A stretch of DNA of 64,000 nucleotides from the NCBI RefSeq assembly GCF_025979885.1, contig NZ_CP110139.1:496001-560000 (forward strand), written 5' to 3'. The position numbers and the translations under genes were made by a program. Below the pieces are notes generated by a model. It was not told the DNA's origin. It worked only from the letters and a program-made list of their open reading frames with translations, and made no database searches. This document shows positions 26,765 to 34,804 of this stretch, one piece after another (position 1 is the stretch's first letter; each line of letters starts with the position of its first letter). This stretch comes from Hymenobacter sp. YIM 151500-1 (GTDB lineage: Bacteria; Bacteroidota; Bacteroidia; Cytophagales; Hymenobacteraceae).

Positions 26765-27859
26765 CTAGGCGCTGGCCCGCGGCAGCTCAATCATAAAGGT
26801 AGTGCCCTGGCCTTCGGTGCTAAACACCGTAATCGTGCCCTGGTGCCAGTCCACAATTGTTTTGCACAGCACCAGGCCTAAGCCGGTGGCTTCTTCGCCC
26901 CACAGGCCAACCCGCCGGGCCTTGGTGAAGCGCTCAAACAAGTACGGTTGCAGCTCGGCCGGAATGCCGATGCCCTTATCCATTACCCGGATGCGCACAA
27001 AGTCAGGGCCAGGCTCAACCTGCACCGTAATGCGGCCACCGTCGGGCGTGAACTTAATGGCATTGCCCACCAGGTTATTTAGTACCTGCGTAAACTTGTT
27101 CACGTCCAGGTAGGCGTACACCGGCTCGGCGGGCAGCTCATACTCAAACCGGTGGCCTAGCAGATCCTGCCGCCGTTGCAGCTCCTCCAGGGCCGGGTCC
27201 AGGGCGGCGCCTACCTCCACCCGCTCCCGCTTCAGGTCGATGTTGGCCGACTCCAGAAATTCGATGTTGACCAGCTCCCGGATCATGTGCAGGCTTTGTT
27301 GGCTGGTGGTTTCCAGTGCCTGCAACAAGTCGGCGGCGTGGCCCTCCACGGGCACTTCTTCCCGCAGGAAAGAGCTGATTTGCTGCACCATCACGAAGGT
27401 GCTGCTCAAGTCGTGGGAAAGGATTTCCAGCGTGGCGTTCTTGCGCGTGTTGAAGGCATCGGCGTGTTGCTGGTAGCGCTTGTCCACGCTGATGTCGCGC
27501 AGGGTGCCCGCCAGCAGGGCCGTGCCGGCGCCGGTTTGCTCCCAGTGGGGCGTCAGGCAAAGCCACTGGTCCGGTTGTTTGGGGCGTTGCAGGCGCAGCT
27601 CTACCTCGTCGGGCATCTGCCCGCGCCGCCACAGCTTCAGGTAGTGGGCCAAGTACGCTTTATCGTCGGGATGCAGGCGGGCCAGCAGGTCCGGCAGCTC
27701 CTCGTTGACGTGCTCCCGGCTGCCGTACAGCACCTGCTCGTAGGCCGGGTTAACGTAGATGACACGGCCGCTGGCCTCGTCGTAAATAAACTGTATGTGG
27801 GCGCTGGCTTCTGCCTGATTCGTGAATACGGCGCCGAATTCAGCCATTTGTGAGGTCAT
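26765..27859 (-). CDS. PAS-domain sensor histidine kinase
   Basis: 364 residues with no membrane segments, so probably cytoplasmic. A PAS fold with PAC-like end covers about 20-128 ([34 protein letters not shown]). The dimerisation/phosphoacceptor helix has His149 in [11 protein letters not shown]. The usual proline two residues after the S/T/N position is absent, so the H-box is atypical. The ATPase domain shows the N box ([15 protein letters not shown]), G1 (DKGIGIPAE), F (LFERFTKA) and G2 ([13 protein letters not shown]). No response-regulator gene is adjacent. A link to the convergent BLUF gene is possible but unproven. Confidence 0.9.
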   Translation of the reverse strand: MTSQMAEFGAVFTNQAEASAHIQFIYDEASGRVIYVNPAYEQVLYGSREHVNEELPDLLARLHPDDKAYLAHYLKLWRRGQMPDEVELRLQRPKQPDQWLCLTPHWEQTGAGTALLAGTLRDISVDKRYQQHADAFNTRKNATLEILSHDLSSTFVMVQQISSFLREEVPVEGHAADLLQALETTSQQSLHMIRELVNIEFLESANIDLKRERVEVGAALDPALEELQRRQDLLGHRFEYELPAEPVYAYLDVNKFTQVLNNLVGNAIKFTPDGGRITVQVEPGPDFVRIRVMDKGIGIPAELQPYLFERFTKARRVGLWGEEATGLGLVLCKTIVDWHQGTITVFSTEGQGTTFMIELPRASA

Positions 27860-28043
27860 AAGTCGATCTACAGGTCCATCCTGCTGCTTGTCTCACCCGA
27901 TACGGGCCGGGCTTTTCTGTATTTCGGCGCTTGCCAGTCCCCCTGGCTTTCGTACTCCAGAGCTGGTTTCAAACGGACTGCCTGGGTGCTTCATCAGCCA
28001 GATGCGCGCCCACTCCCGGCAAACCAGCGGGGCGCTGTAAAAA

Positions 28044-28073
28044 AAAGAAGCATACTGGCTGGTATGCTTCTTT
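28044..28073 (-). terminator. Rho-independent terminator of the cold-shock gene
   Basis: AAAGAAGCATAC (28044-28055) pairs with GTATGCTTCTTT (28062-28073). Read on the minus strand it ends in a run of T, 24 bp after the stop of the cold-shock gene. Confidence 0.85.
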
Positions 28074-28096
28074 GAGCGTTTGGGTAGCTAGAGAGG

Positions 28097-28288
28097 TTAA
28101 GCTCGGCGCACGTTAACGGCATTCAAGCCTTTGCGGCCCTGCTCCACGTCAAACTGCACCGCGTCGTTGTCGCGGATTTCGTCGATGAGGCCAGTTACGT
28201 GAACGAAAACGTCCTGGCCGGTGGTGGTGTCGTTGATGAAGCCAAAGCCTTTGGTTTCATTGAAAAATTTTACGGTTCCTGTTGACAT
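28097..28288 (-). CDS. Cold-shock domain RNA-binding protein (CspA family)
   Basis: 63 residues. The ATG at 28288 (MSTGTVKFFNETKGFGFIND) is chosen because it gives the exact length and start of the CspA family; upstream in-frame residues look like leader. It has RNP1 (KGFGFI) and RNP2 (DVFVHVT). CspA-type proteins are single OB-fold nucleic-acid chaperones that melt RNA structure, in the cold or constitutively. The final residues GRKGLNAVNVRRA are typical of Bacteroidota members. It is transcribed alone, with its own terminator. Confidence 0.95.
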   Translation of the reverse strand: MSTGTVKFFNETKGFGFINDTTTGQDVFVHVTGLIDEIRDNDAVQFDVEQGRKGLNAVNVRRA

Positions 28289-28947
28289 GATGCTGTCGGA
28301 AAAAGGTGAAAATGAAGCAACTAGCAACGGAACGCTACGTTGATTCGGCAAGCGAGCAAAGAGTAGGTAACACGAGGCAATGTGCCCGAAATACGTAACC
28401 CAACCATCCTGACTGGCAGCCCCGGTTGCGGGAGCATGTACAGTAGCTGGCGGCAAGGTACGAGTGGCTAACGGGTCGTGTCTGCCTTAAGTTCAACTTT
28501 AGCTTATTTAAAGTAAATAAATGCGGAAATAGGCTGCTGGAAGCGAGAATCAGCTTGGTGGCAACCCAGCAGTGGTTTCATGAAAATGAGTGGCTACGTG
28601 TCCGGCACTACACGTGTCTGAATGGCCTGCTGGTGCCTGTGGCCGTTTGCGCGAGGGTGAGGCAGTAGAAATGCTCCTGCATGTCACCAGAGAGGACTGT
28701 TCACTGCAAGGAGCGCCGGAGCGTGGGCTTTTTCAAGGCCACACACGCAAGCCAACGACGCCCGCAACCTGCCGCGCGGCTCCAAATGCTGCAAACCAGC
28801 TACCAGGCACGGTGGTGTTACGTAACAGGCCGCGCAACCTGTTTTAGAAAAGGTTTACTTGCCGCCGGAATGTAGCGAGCCGTCCTGCTGTTCTAGCGTA
28901 AATGCCGTTTGTCTGACTTTTTTCGCACCTGTTATTCTCTTCCCGCC
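28289..28947. other. Intergenic region upstream of the cold-shock and lipoprotein genes
   Basis: These 659 bases separate divergent genes and must hold both promoters and the cold-shock leader. Small reading frames here have no recognisable content. On the minus strand a TACTCTTTG sequence near 28360 is close to, but one base longer than, the -7 consensus. Confidence 0.4.
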
Positions 28948-29646
28948 ATGAACAAACCCTATTATTCGCTGGGCGACTGGCGCCGCAACGTGCTGCTGGT
29001 GGCCGCCGCGGCCAGCCTGGGCCTGGGCCTGCCGGCCTGCTCCGGCGGCTCCGACACCACCACCGCCGACGCGCCCGCCCAAGGCGACTGGAGCAACGCC
29101 GCCGACTCCTACTCCGAAGGCGTTATCACGGAAATGACCGAGGTACAGCCCGGCCAGTGGAAAATCACGGCCGAGCGCCCGGCCGGCAAAGAGCAGATTG
29201 CCGCCGTGCTCCACCACTTCGATGGCAAAGTAGACACGCTGCAAGGCCAGGCCCTGCAACAGCAAATGCAGAACTACTCGCGCCAGTACACCGAAAACCG
29301 CGCGGGCGGCACTGGCCTGATGGATATTCTGATGTGGAGCGGCATCGGCTACATGGCCGGGCGCTTCCTGACGCCCAACGTGGGAGCCTACGCCAACCCC
29401 GGCATCGTCCAGCAGAACACCGGCTGGCGCGGCCGCGTGGCCCAGGAGCGCGGCCAGGGCCGCGGGTTCTTCGGGCGGGGCTTCACGGGCTCCCGCACGT
29501 CGCCGGGCTCCTCGGGCATCCGGCCCAGCTCCACGGTGGAGCGCAGCACCGGCTACGGCCGCAGCAGCATCCGCAGCACTGCTCCCAGCTCCAGCCGCAG
29601 CTCCGGCTTCCGCAGCCGCGGCTACGGCGGCGGCTTCGGAGGATAA
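28948..29646 (+). CDS. YgiB-like / UPF0323-type lipoprotein
   Basis: 232 residues. ATG at 28948 (MNKPYYSLGDWRRNVLLVAA) is chosen; a frame extending to a TTG 39 bases upstream adds nothing useful. A lipoprotein signal ends at PAC (LGLGLPACSGGSD). A short globular part (GVITEMTEVQPGQWKITAERP) and a GYMAGRF segment precede a long Arg/Ser/Gly-rich tail (STGYGRSSIRS to GYGGGFGG). The organisation resembles E. coli YgiB: lipoprotein, GYMMGR-like segment, low-complexity tail, followed by a glutathionylspermidine-synthase-like ligase gene. That neighbour relation is the main reason for the call. The function of the family is not established. Confidence 0.6.
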   Translation: MNKPYYSLGDWRRNVLLVAAAASLGLGLPACSGGSDTTTADAPAQGDWSNAADSYSEGVITEMTEVQPGQWKITAERPAGKEQIAAVLHHFDGKVDTLQGQALQQQMQNYSRQYTENRAGGTGLMDILMWSGIGYMAGRFLTPNVGAYANPGIVQQNTGWRGRVAQERGQGRGFFGRGFTGSRTSPGSSGIRPSSTVERSTGYGRSSIRSTAPSSSRSSGFRSRGYGGGFGG

Positions 29647-29647
29647 A

Positions 29648-30131
29648 GAGTAACTGAGTGAACGAGTGCCATTGCGAGGAGGCACGACGAAGCAATCCGT
29701 CCTTTTCAGGGCTAGAAGCGCCCCGCCTCCGAAAGCCCTTGACACCCGCACAGCACTCCAATGGCGTGGGGCTGTGCCCCGCGCTGCCTGTTAGCGGGTC
29801 TCTGGCCCGCACGTCAGGTTGTAGAGACGCAAGATGTTGCGTCTCATCGTTGAACGACCCTGCCGACAACCGGGCAGATGGCGCAGACGACGAGATGCAA
29901 GATGGTACGTTGCTACAGGCAGGCGTCTCGTCCTGGTGGGTGAGGCGGGTGCCTCTCACCTAGCCGCCACGGAGCACAGCCCCGCGCCATCGGAGCCATT
30001 ACATCCAGCCCCTGACGCTTAGTGTAGGCGTCAAGAGCTTTCAAGAGTTCGGCCGTTTGACGCTGTGAGAAGGACGGCTTGCTTCGCTTTGCTCGCAAGG
30101 ACACTCAGTCATTCACCACCTCACTACTCAC
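29648..30131. repeat. Composite intergenic inverted-repeat element
   Basis: It begins with a GAGTAACTGAGTGAACGAGTG-type tract (29648-29668) and ends with the inverted type, ACTCAGTCATTCACC...ACTCAC (30103-30131). Inside, a CATTGCGAG...AGCAATCCGTCC arm (29670-29704) faces a diverged inverse copy, AAGGACGG...GCTCGCAAGG (30070-30100). Between them lie further hairpins, including a GTAGAGACGCAAGATGTTGC stretch near 29821. No coding frame is convincing. Confidence 0.6.
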
Positions 30132-30142
30132 CCTATAGATAC

Positions 30143-31327
30143 ATGATACAAATACAACCGCTAACCGGGGATGTGGCGCCGGCTGTGCGTGGGCTGGGCT
30201 GGGACTGGGCCCTGGAAGATGCCTGCCAAAACTACGTAGCCCGCGAAGCCGTGCGCCTGCCTGAAGCCACTGCCGACGAGCTGCTCCAGGCCGCCGACAC
30301 CCTCTACGACCTGCTGGTGCAGAGCATTCCCGACCCCATTCCCGACGACTTGCTGCGCCTGCTGGCCGTGCCCGAGCTGCTGTGGCCGGCCGTGCGCCAC
30401 TCCTGGAACGATGACCGCCACTGGCACGTCTACGGCCGCTTCGACCTGGTAACCACGCCTGCCGGCCCCAAGCTGATAGAGTTCAACGCCGACACTGCCA
30501 CCGGCCTGCCCGAAACGGCGGTGGTGCAGTGGGCCAGTCTGGTAGCTGCCGGCCAGGCTCAGGAGGACCGCCAGGCCAACGGGCTGTTTGAAGGCCTGCA
30601 AGACCAGCTGAGCCGCTGGCTGGAGCTGAACGACGACCTGGAGCCCACCCTGCTCCTCGTACACCTGCCCGACAGCGCCGAAGATGCCGCCAACTGCGCC
30701 GTGGTGGCCGAAGCCGCCCTGGAGGCCGGCTTCGCGCAGGTCCACGTGTGCCCCGTCGATGCCATGCAGGTAGCGGTGGCGGTGGGGGAGGAGCGCGGGG
30801 CCTGGGCCGAGGTGGAGCCGGGACGCTGGCAGCGGTTTGGCTTCGTGTTTAAGCTAGTGCCCTGGGAAATTCTGGCCGAAGAAGAGCCCGCCCTAACCCA
30901 GGACCTCACCGAGCTGCTCCGCAGCCGCGACCTGGTTATTGCCAATCCGGCCTACACGCTGCTGTTCCAGAGCAAAGCCATCCTGGCCTGGCTGTGGCAG
31001 TGTTTTCCGGGCCATCCGCTTCTGCTCGAAGCCAGCTTGCAGGAGTTGTCCGGCGGCCAGCAGGTTCGTAAGCCGGTGCTGGGCCGCGAGGGGCAGGACG
31101 TGGCCGAAATCCGGGCTGGCGTAACCCTGCCCGCTCCCACGCCCGGCGACTACGCCCGGCAGCCGGCCGTGTACCAGCGTTTCGCCGAGCTGCCCCGCGA
31201 CGCCCAGGGCCGCCAGTACCAGGCCGGGGTGTTCTGGGCCGGCGCCGCCTGCGCCATCGGCTTCCGCCGCGACCAGGGCTTTATCACCAACCTATCGGAG
31301 TTTGTACCGCACGTGCTGGAACAGTAG
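30143..31327 (+). CDS. Glutathionylspermidine synthase-like ATP-grasp ligase (YgiC/YjfC type)
   Basis: 394 residues from ATG at 30143 (MIQIQPLTGDVAPAVRGLGW). The length and content match the GSP_synth family in its E. coli YgiC/YjfC form, which lacks the amidase half of the bifunctional E. coli GspSA. The ATP-grasp core is visible (HVYGRFDLVTTPAGPKLIEF, then NADTATGLPETAVVQW), as is a C-terminal KPVLGREGQDV segment. The expected chemistry is ATP-dependent amide formation between a carboxylate and an amine. For YgiC-type proteins the substrates are unknown; they do not make glutathionylspermidine in E. coli. It follows the YgiB-like gene, separated by a 484-bp repeat element. Confidence 0.85.
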   Translation: MIQIQPLTGDVAPAVRGLGWDWALEDACQNYVAREAVRLPEATADELLQAADTLYDLLVQSIPDPIPDDLLRLLAVPELLWPAVRHSWNDDRHWHVYGRFDLVTTPAGPKLIEFNADTATGLPETAVVQWASLVAAGQAQEDRQANGLFEGLQDQLSRWLELNDDLEPTLLLVHLPDSAEDAANCAVVAEAALEAGFAQVHVCPVDAMQVAVAVGEERGAWAEVEPGRWQRFGFVFKLVPWEILAEEEPALTQDLTELLRSRDLVIANPAYTLLFQSKAILAWLWQCFPGHPLLLEASLQELSGGQQVRKPVLGREGQDVAEIRAGVTLPAPTPGDYARQPAVYQRFAELPRDAQGRQYQAGVFWAGAACAIGFRRDQGFITNLSEFVPHVLEQ

Positions 31328-31349
31328 CCAGCCGCATACTTTCCCAAGT

Positions 31350-31392
31350 AACTGCCCCCACCTGTGTAACGCAGGCAGGGGCAGTTGTTTTT
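31350..31392 (+). terminator. Rho-independent terminator of the YgiC-like gene
   Basis: AACTGCCCC (31350-31358) pairs with GGGGCAGTT (31378-31386). An inner CCTG/CAGG pair and a GTTTTT tail complete it. It is 22 bp after the stop codon. Confidence 0.85.
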
Positions 31393-31752
31393 GTGGGGTA
31401 TGGAGCTTTTATAGCCGTAGTCCGCAAGGTGAGTTTGCAAATTCCAAGCGTGCAGGCGAAGTGGGAAAGATGCTTGGCTTCCTTCGGTTCGGCTGCGCGG
31501 ACGCCAAACGGAGCAGGATAGGTACTACTCATGCGGCAGCACGTCAGATGCTTCGCTAGGCTCAGCATAACGGTCTTTCGGCTTTCTAGACCTTATAGCG
31601 TGCGGACATGGAGAATGTGGCGTTTACTTGTATTATTTTTTTAAATAATTATATTCATGCCGCCCAACTGATGAAGTGTACATGACACGCGCAAACCACT
31701 ATTCCTCTAGCACTCAGTAAGCTCGGCAGCTGCCGCTTACTTATCTATCTGT
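31393..31752. other. Upstream region of the csgE-like gene, with AT-rich motif
   Basis: No gene was accepted. TTTACTTGTATTAT at 31623-31636 lies at the start of an AT-rich patch and matches 13 of 14 bases upstream of the main curlin gene (34647-34660). A shared regulatory role is inference. Confidence 0.4.
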
Positions 31753-32376
31753 ATGGCTACGTCAAACAAACCTGTTCCGGCGCCTCCATCACCAGCCCTG
31801 GTGCTCTGGTGGCGGCCTTGGATGATGGGGCTCAGCTGCTGGCTCCTGCTCCTACTATTGCATGCCGAGCCAGCCTGGGCGCAGGCGGAACGCAAGCGGC
31901 CCGCGCGTTCCGACGAGCAACCCACCACGGCGGCGCCCACGCGCGAATCGGAGGGCGGGGCCGAGTCGGCGCGCAAGCTGGAGGAAAACCTGCGCCTGCT
32001 GCTACGGGTCGATTCGTTGCAGTCGGCGCGGCGAAAAGCGGCAAGCCTGGAAATCAGCGGACTGGTAGTCGACCAGACCATCACCAAGCTGGGGCGCGAC
32101 TTCTACGAACTGTTCTACACGCAGTGGGAAGCGCCGGCCGGCATTGAGGAGTTCACCATCGTTATTTCGGAGCGGCCCGGCCGCACCAATACCACACTGG
32201 TGGCAGTGCGCGTCAATGACGAAGACTTGCTCGAAATGCCCTTGCAGCCCAGCTACGACCTCACCCAGGAGGCAGTGCTGGGGGCTTTGGGTTCCGTGCA
32301 GGAGTTTTTGCAGCAGCAGCGCAACCTCAGCCGCCAACTGGAGAAAGAAGACCGGGGCGGAGTTGGGCTTTATTAA
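31753..32376 (+). CDS. csgE: CsgE-like curli assembly/transport protein
   Basis: 207 residues, longer than E. coli CsgE (about 129). The N-terminus (MATSNKPVPAPPSPALVLWW) leads to a hydrophobic span that ends at AWAQ, acting as a signal peptide. A charged linker follows. The CsgE domain is at about 96-195: SGLVVDQTITKLGRDFYELF, then FTIVISERPGRTNT, and LQPSYDLTQEAVLGAL. CsgE caps the periplasmic side of the CsgG pore and helps specify and deliver curlin subunits. The gene starts a csgE-F-G-curlin array on the same strand. A large inverted repeat separates it from csgF. Confidence 0.9.
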   Translation: MATSNKPVPAPPSPALVLWWRPWMMGLSCWLLLLLLHAEPAWAQAERKRPARSDEQPTTAAPTRESEGGAESARKLEENLRLLLRVDSLQSARRKAASLEISGLVVDQTITKLGRDFYELFYTQWEAPAGIEEFTIVISERPGRTNTTLVAVRVNDEDLLEMPLQPSYDLTQEAVLGALGSVQEFLQQQRNLSRQLEKEDRGGVGLY

Positions 32377-32435
32377 AACAGGTGCGCAGAAATCCGTTCT
32401 GCGACAAACGAAGCGAGTAACTGAGTGGTGGCTAC

Positions 32436-32616
32436 TGGCGCGAGGTTAGCGCAGCGTACCTCGTGCCGGCCATGCCGGGAGGCTGCGCCTCCCCTCGCCA
32501 GAACGACCGACGCCTGCTCCTGGTGGCCCGGCCCCGGCTTGCCGCTGGCGCGGCAGTGGAGGCGCAGCCTCCACCTCATGCGCCGGCACGAGGTACGCTG
32601 CGCTAACCTCGCGCCA
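32436..32616. repeat. 35-bp perfect inverted repeat forming a large hairpin between csgE and csgF
   Basis: Arms 32436-32470 and 32582-32616 are perfect complements (each begins or ends TGGCGCGAGG...). Inside them two further palindromes, GGAGGCTGCGCCTCC and GGAGGCGCAGCCTCC, are complements of each other, so the pairing extends inward. The outside has GAGTAACTGAGTG at about 32414-32426. The total size is about 181 bp, and no gene is inside. Confidence 0.85.
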
Positions 32617-32658
32617 GGGCCACACCATTATTCTCAGTATTTCTAATTCTACTTCTGT

Positions 32659-33093
32659 ATGAAACATTTCTTCTTTCTGATTTCTCTGGTAGCGGGCCTG
32701 CTGCTGCACACCGTGGCAGCGTCGGGTCAGGATTTGGTGTACGAGCCTAAAAACCCGGCTTTTGGGGGCGGCAATACCTTTAACTACTCGTGGCTGCTGA
32801 GTTCGGCCCAGGCCCAGAACACCATCGAGGACCCCAACGCCCGGCCGGGGGGCCTAGGCTCCCGCGACCCGCTACAGGACTTTCAGGACAACCTCAACCG
32901 GCAGATTCTTAACCAGCTCACCCAGCGCTTCGTGACGTCGCAGTTTGGGGGCAGCGGGCCGGTGCAGGAGGGCACCTACGTGGTGGGCGTGTACCAGATT
33001 CAGGTGACGCCTTCCGGCTCCGGCGTCACCATTGTCATCACCGACACCTCCACCGGCGGGCAAACCACCGTGACCATTCCCAATACGCCCTGA
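32659..33093 (+). CDS. csgF: CsgF-like curli assembly protein
   Basis: 144 residues with a signal peptide (MKHFFFLISLVAGLLLHTVA, cut near ASG-QD). The mature N-terminus QDLVYEPKNPAFGGGNTFN is the hallmark of CsgF, the part that inserts into the CsgG pore in E. coli; YSWLLSSAQAQN follows. The rest (VTSQFGGSGPVQEGTYVVGV, VTPSGSGVTIVITDTSTGG) matches the family. CsgF sits at the extracellular mouth of CsgG and couples secretion to nucleation of the fibre. It lies 55 bp before csgG. Confidence 0.95.
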   Translation: MKHFFFLISLVAGLLLHTVAASGQDLVYEPKNPAFGGGNTFNYSWLLSSAQAQNTIEDPNARPGGLGSRDPLQDFQDNLNRQILNQLTQRFVTSQFGGSGPVQEGTYVVGVYQIQVTPSGSGVTIVITDTSTGGQTTVTIPNTP

Positions 33094-33148
33094 GCCGGCT
33101 AGCTAGGCTTTGCTGGCTGTATCTTCTTTCGCTATTCTATTCCCGCGT

Positions 33149-34582
33149 ATGTGGTTTCGTCAACTAGTGCCCTGGCTTAGTGTGCTGCTGCTGAGCGGGT
33201 GCGCCCCGTACTTTCACCAGCCCATGCGCCCGGAGGCGGCCCGCCTGGGCGCCGAGGTGCCGCGCCCCACCGAGCTACAAGCCCTGCCCGCGCCCAAAGA
33301 GCCCGTCGTGGCCGCCGTGTACAAGTTCCGGGACCAGACTGGGCAGTACAAGCCCACGCTCAACGGCTCCAGCTTCTCCACGGCCATTTCCCAGGGCACC
33401 ACCACCATTCTGATGCGGGCCCTGGAGGAGTCGCGCTGGTTTAAGCCCATTGAGCGCGAAAACCTGGGCAACCTGCTCAATGAGCGAAAAATCATCCGCT
33501 CCACCCGCGCCGAGTTTACGGAGCAGACCGGCCAGAAACAGCCGCCGCTGCCGCCGCTGCTGTTTGCGGGCATCATCCTCGAAGGCGGCATCATCTCCTA
33601 CGATGCCAACATGCTCACGGGCGGGGCCGGGGTGCGCTACTTCGGCCTGGGTGCCTCCGGGCAGTACCGCCAGGACCGCGTGACGGTGTATCTGCGGGCC
33701 ATCAGCACCAGCTCGGGGCAGGTGCTCAAAACGGTGTACACCTCCAAAACCATCCTCTCCCAGCAAGTCGATGCCAGCTTGTTCCGGTTTGTGCGCTTCA
33801 AGCGCCTGCTGGAGGCCGAAACCGGCTTCACCTACAATGAGCCCTCGGAAATGGCTGTGAAGGACGCCATTGAAAAAGCCGTGCAGGTGCTGGTGCTGGA
33901 AGGCATTCAGCTGGGCCTCTGGGAAACCCGCACCCCCGCCGACCGGGAAGGGCCGGCCATGCGCGCCTACTGGCAAGAGAAAGAGGAAAACCAGGACGTC
34001 GACGTAATTGGCCGCACGCTGCGGGAGCGGCGGTCCTCGCTGGGCCTCAGCCTGCTGGCCGGCTCCGAGCGGTACGCCGGCGACTACCGCCGCGCCCTGT
34101 GGCGCCCCGGCGCCGACGTGCGCCTGAGCTACGAAAGCGGCCCCGGCAGCCGCTGGGGAGCTTTTGCGGGGGCTGGCACCGCCGAGCTGGCCGCCGAGCG
34201 TATTCTGCAGCAGCGCCTGTACTACGCGGAGGCCGGCGGGCAGTGGCGCCTGTTTCCGAAGGAGCGCCTGACGCCCGTGCTCCTGGGCGGGGGCGGCCTC
34301 ACGGCCCGGGGCCGCACCTTCGACGGCGGCACGCTGTTTCCGCACGTCGTGGGCGGGGCGGGCTTCGAGCTATTGCTAACTGACCGGCTTGGGCTGACTG
34401 GCCTCGTGCAGCAGCGCTGGTTTTTCTCGGACCGCCTGGATGGGCTGACGCAAGGCAAGTATAACGACTACTACTGGAGCGGCCGCCTGGGGCTGACCTG
34501 GTACCTGGGCAAACGCCCGGCCCGCCTGGTGAACACCGGCGCGGGGGAGCCAACACCCGCTAAGTCCAATTCAGGGCGCTAA
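33149..34582 (+). CDS. csgG: CsgG-like curli secretion pore with C-terminal extension
   Basis: 477 residues, compared with about 277 in E. coli. ATG at 33149 starts a lipoprotein signal (MWFRQLVPWLSVLLLSGC, Cys18, then APYFHQP). The CsgG core covers about 20-275: VVAAVYKFRDQTGQYKPTLN, then SRWFKPIERENLGNLLNERK, FAGIILEGGIISYDAN, TVYLRAISTSSGQVLKTVYT and AVKDAIEKAVQVLVLEGIQ. CsgG forms the nonameric outer-membrane channel for curlin. The extra 190 residues (LRERRSSLGLSLLAGSERYA onward, many alternating aromatic strands, ending GRLGLTWYLGKRPAR) look like an outer-membrane beta-barrel or strand-rich module. The first part is clearly CsgG; the extension's role is unknown. Confidence 0.92.
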   Translation: MWFRQLVPWLSVLLLSGCAPYFHQPMRPEAARLGAEVPRPTELQALPAPKEPVVAAVYKFRDQTGQYKPTLNGSSFSTAISQGTTTILMRALEESRWFKPIERENLGNLLNERKIIRSTRAEFTEQTGQKQPPLPPLLFAGIILEGGIISYDANMLTGGAGVRYFGLGASGQYRQDRVTVYLRAISTSSGQVLKTVYTSKTILSQQVDASLFRFVRFKRLLEAETGFTYNEPSEMAVKDAIEKAVQVLVLEGIQLGLWETRTPADREGPAMRAYWQEKEENQDVDVIGRTLRERRSSLGLSLLAGSERYAGDYRRALWRPGADVRLSYESGPGSRWGAFAGAGTAELAAERILQQRLYYAEAGGQWRLFPKERLTPVLLGGGGLTARGRTFDGGTLFPHVVGGAGFELLLTDRLGLTGLVQQRWFFSDRLDGLTQGKYNDYYWSGRLGLTWYLGKRPARLVNTGAGEPTPAKSNSGR

Positions 34583-34646
34583 AGACTCACTTCAGGGCAG
34601 CCGCAAGCCGGCAAAGCAGCTAGCTTCTAAAAGCCGGAAATTATAC

Positions 34647-34660
34647 TTTATTTGTATTAT
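34647..34660. promoter_or_regulatory. AT-rich motif TTTATTTGTATTAT upstream of the curlin gene
   Basis: This matches TTTACTTGTATTAT upstream of csgE (31623-31636) in 13 of 14 bases, and both are followed by an AT-rich patch. A related TTGTATTTTTTTA (36553-36565) lies upstream of the lipoprotein gene at 36680. It may be a binding site for a curli regulator or a nucleoid protein; this is inference. Confidence 0.35.
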
Positions 34661-34697
34661 ATGAATAAAATTTTATAAAATATTTATTTAAAAAAGC

Positions 34698-34727
34698 TTG
34701 ACCTGTAGGTATAGGAACATATATTTG
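34698..34727 (+). promoter_or_regulatory. Strong Bacteroidota-type promoter of the main curlin gene
   Basis: TTG at 34698-34700, 19 bases, then TATATTTG at 34720-34727: an exact match to the TTG-N19-TAnnTTTG pattern. Transcription would start near 34734, giving a leader of about 70 bases before ATG at 34805. A separate promoter would let the fibre subunit be made in excess over csgEFG. Confidence 0.65.
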
Positions 34728-34804
34728 GACTGTTCCTCCGGAGGGAATTCGTCGCCAGTGCTATTCACCCCAATCCCCCTTCACTAACCCAACCTTGTTT
34801 CATC

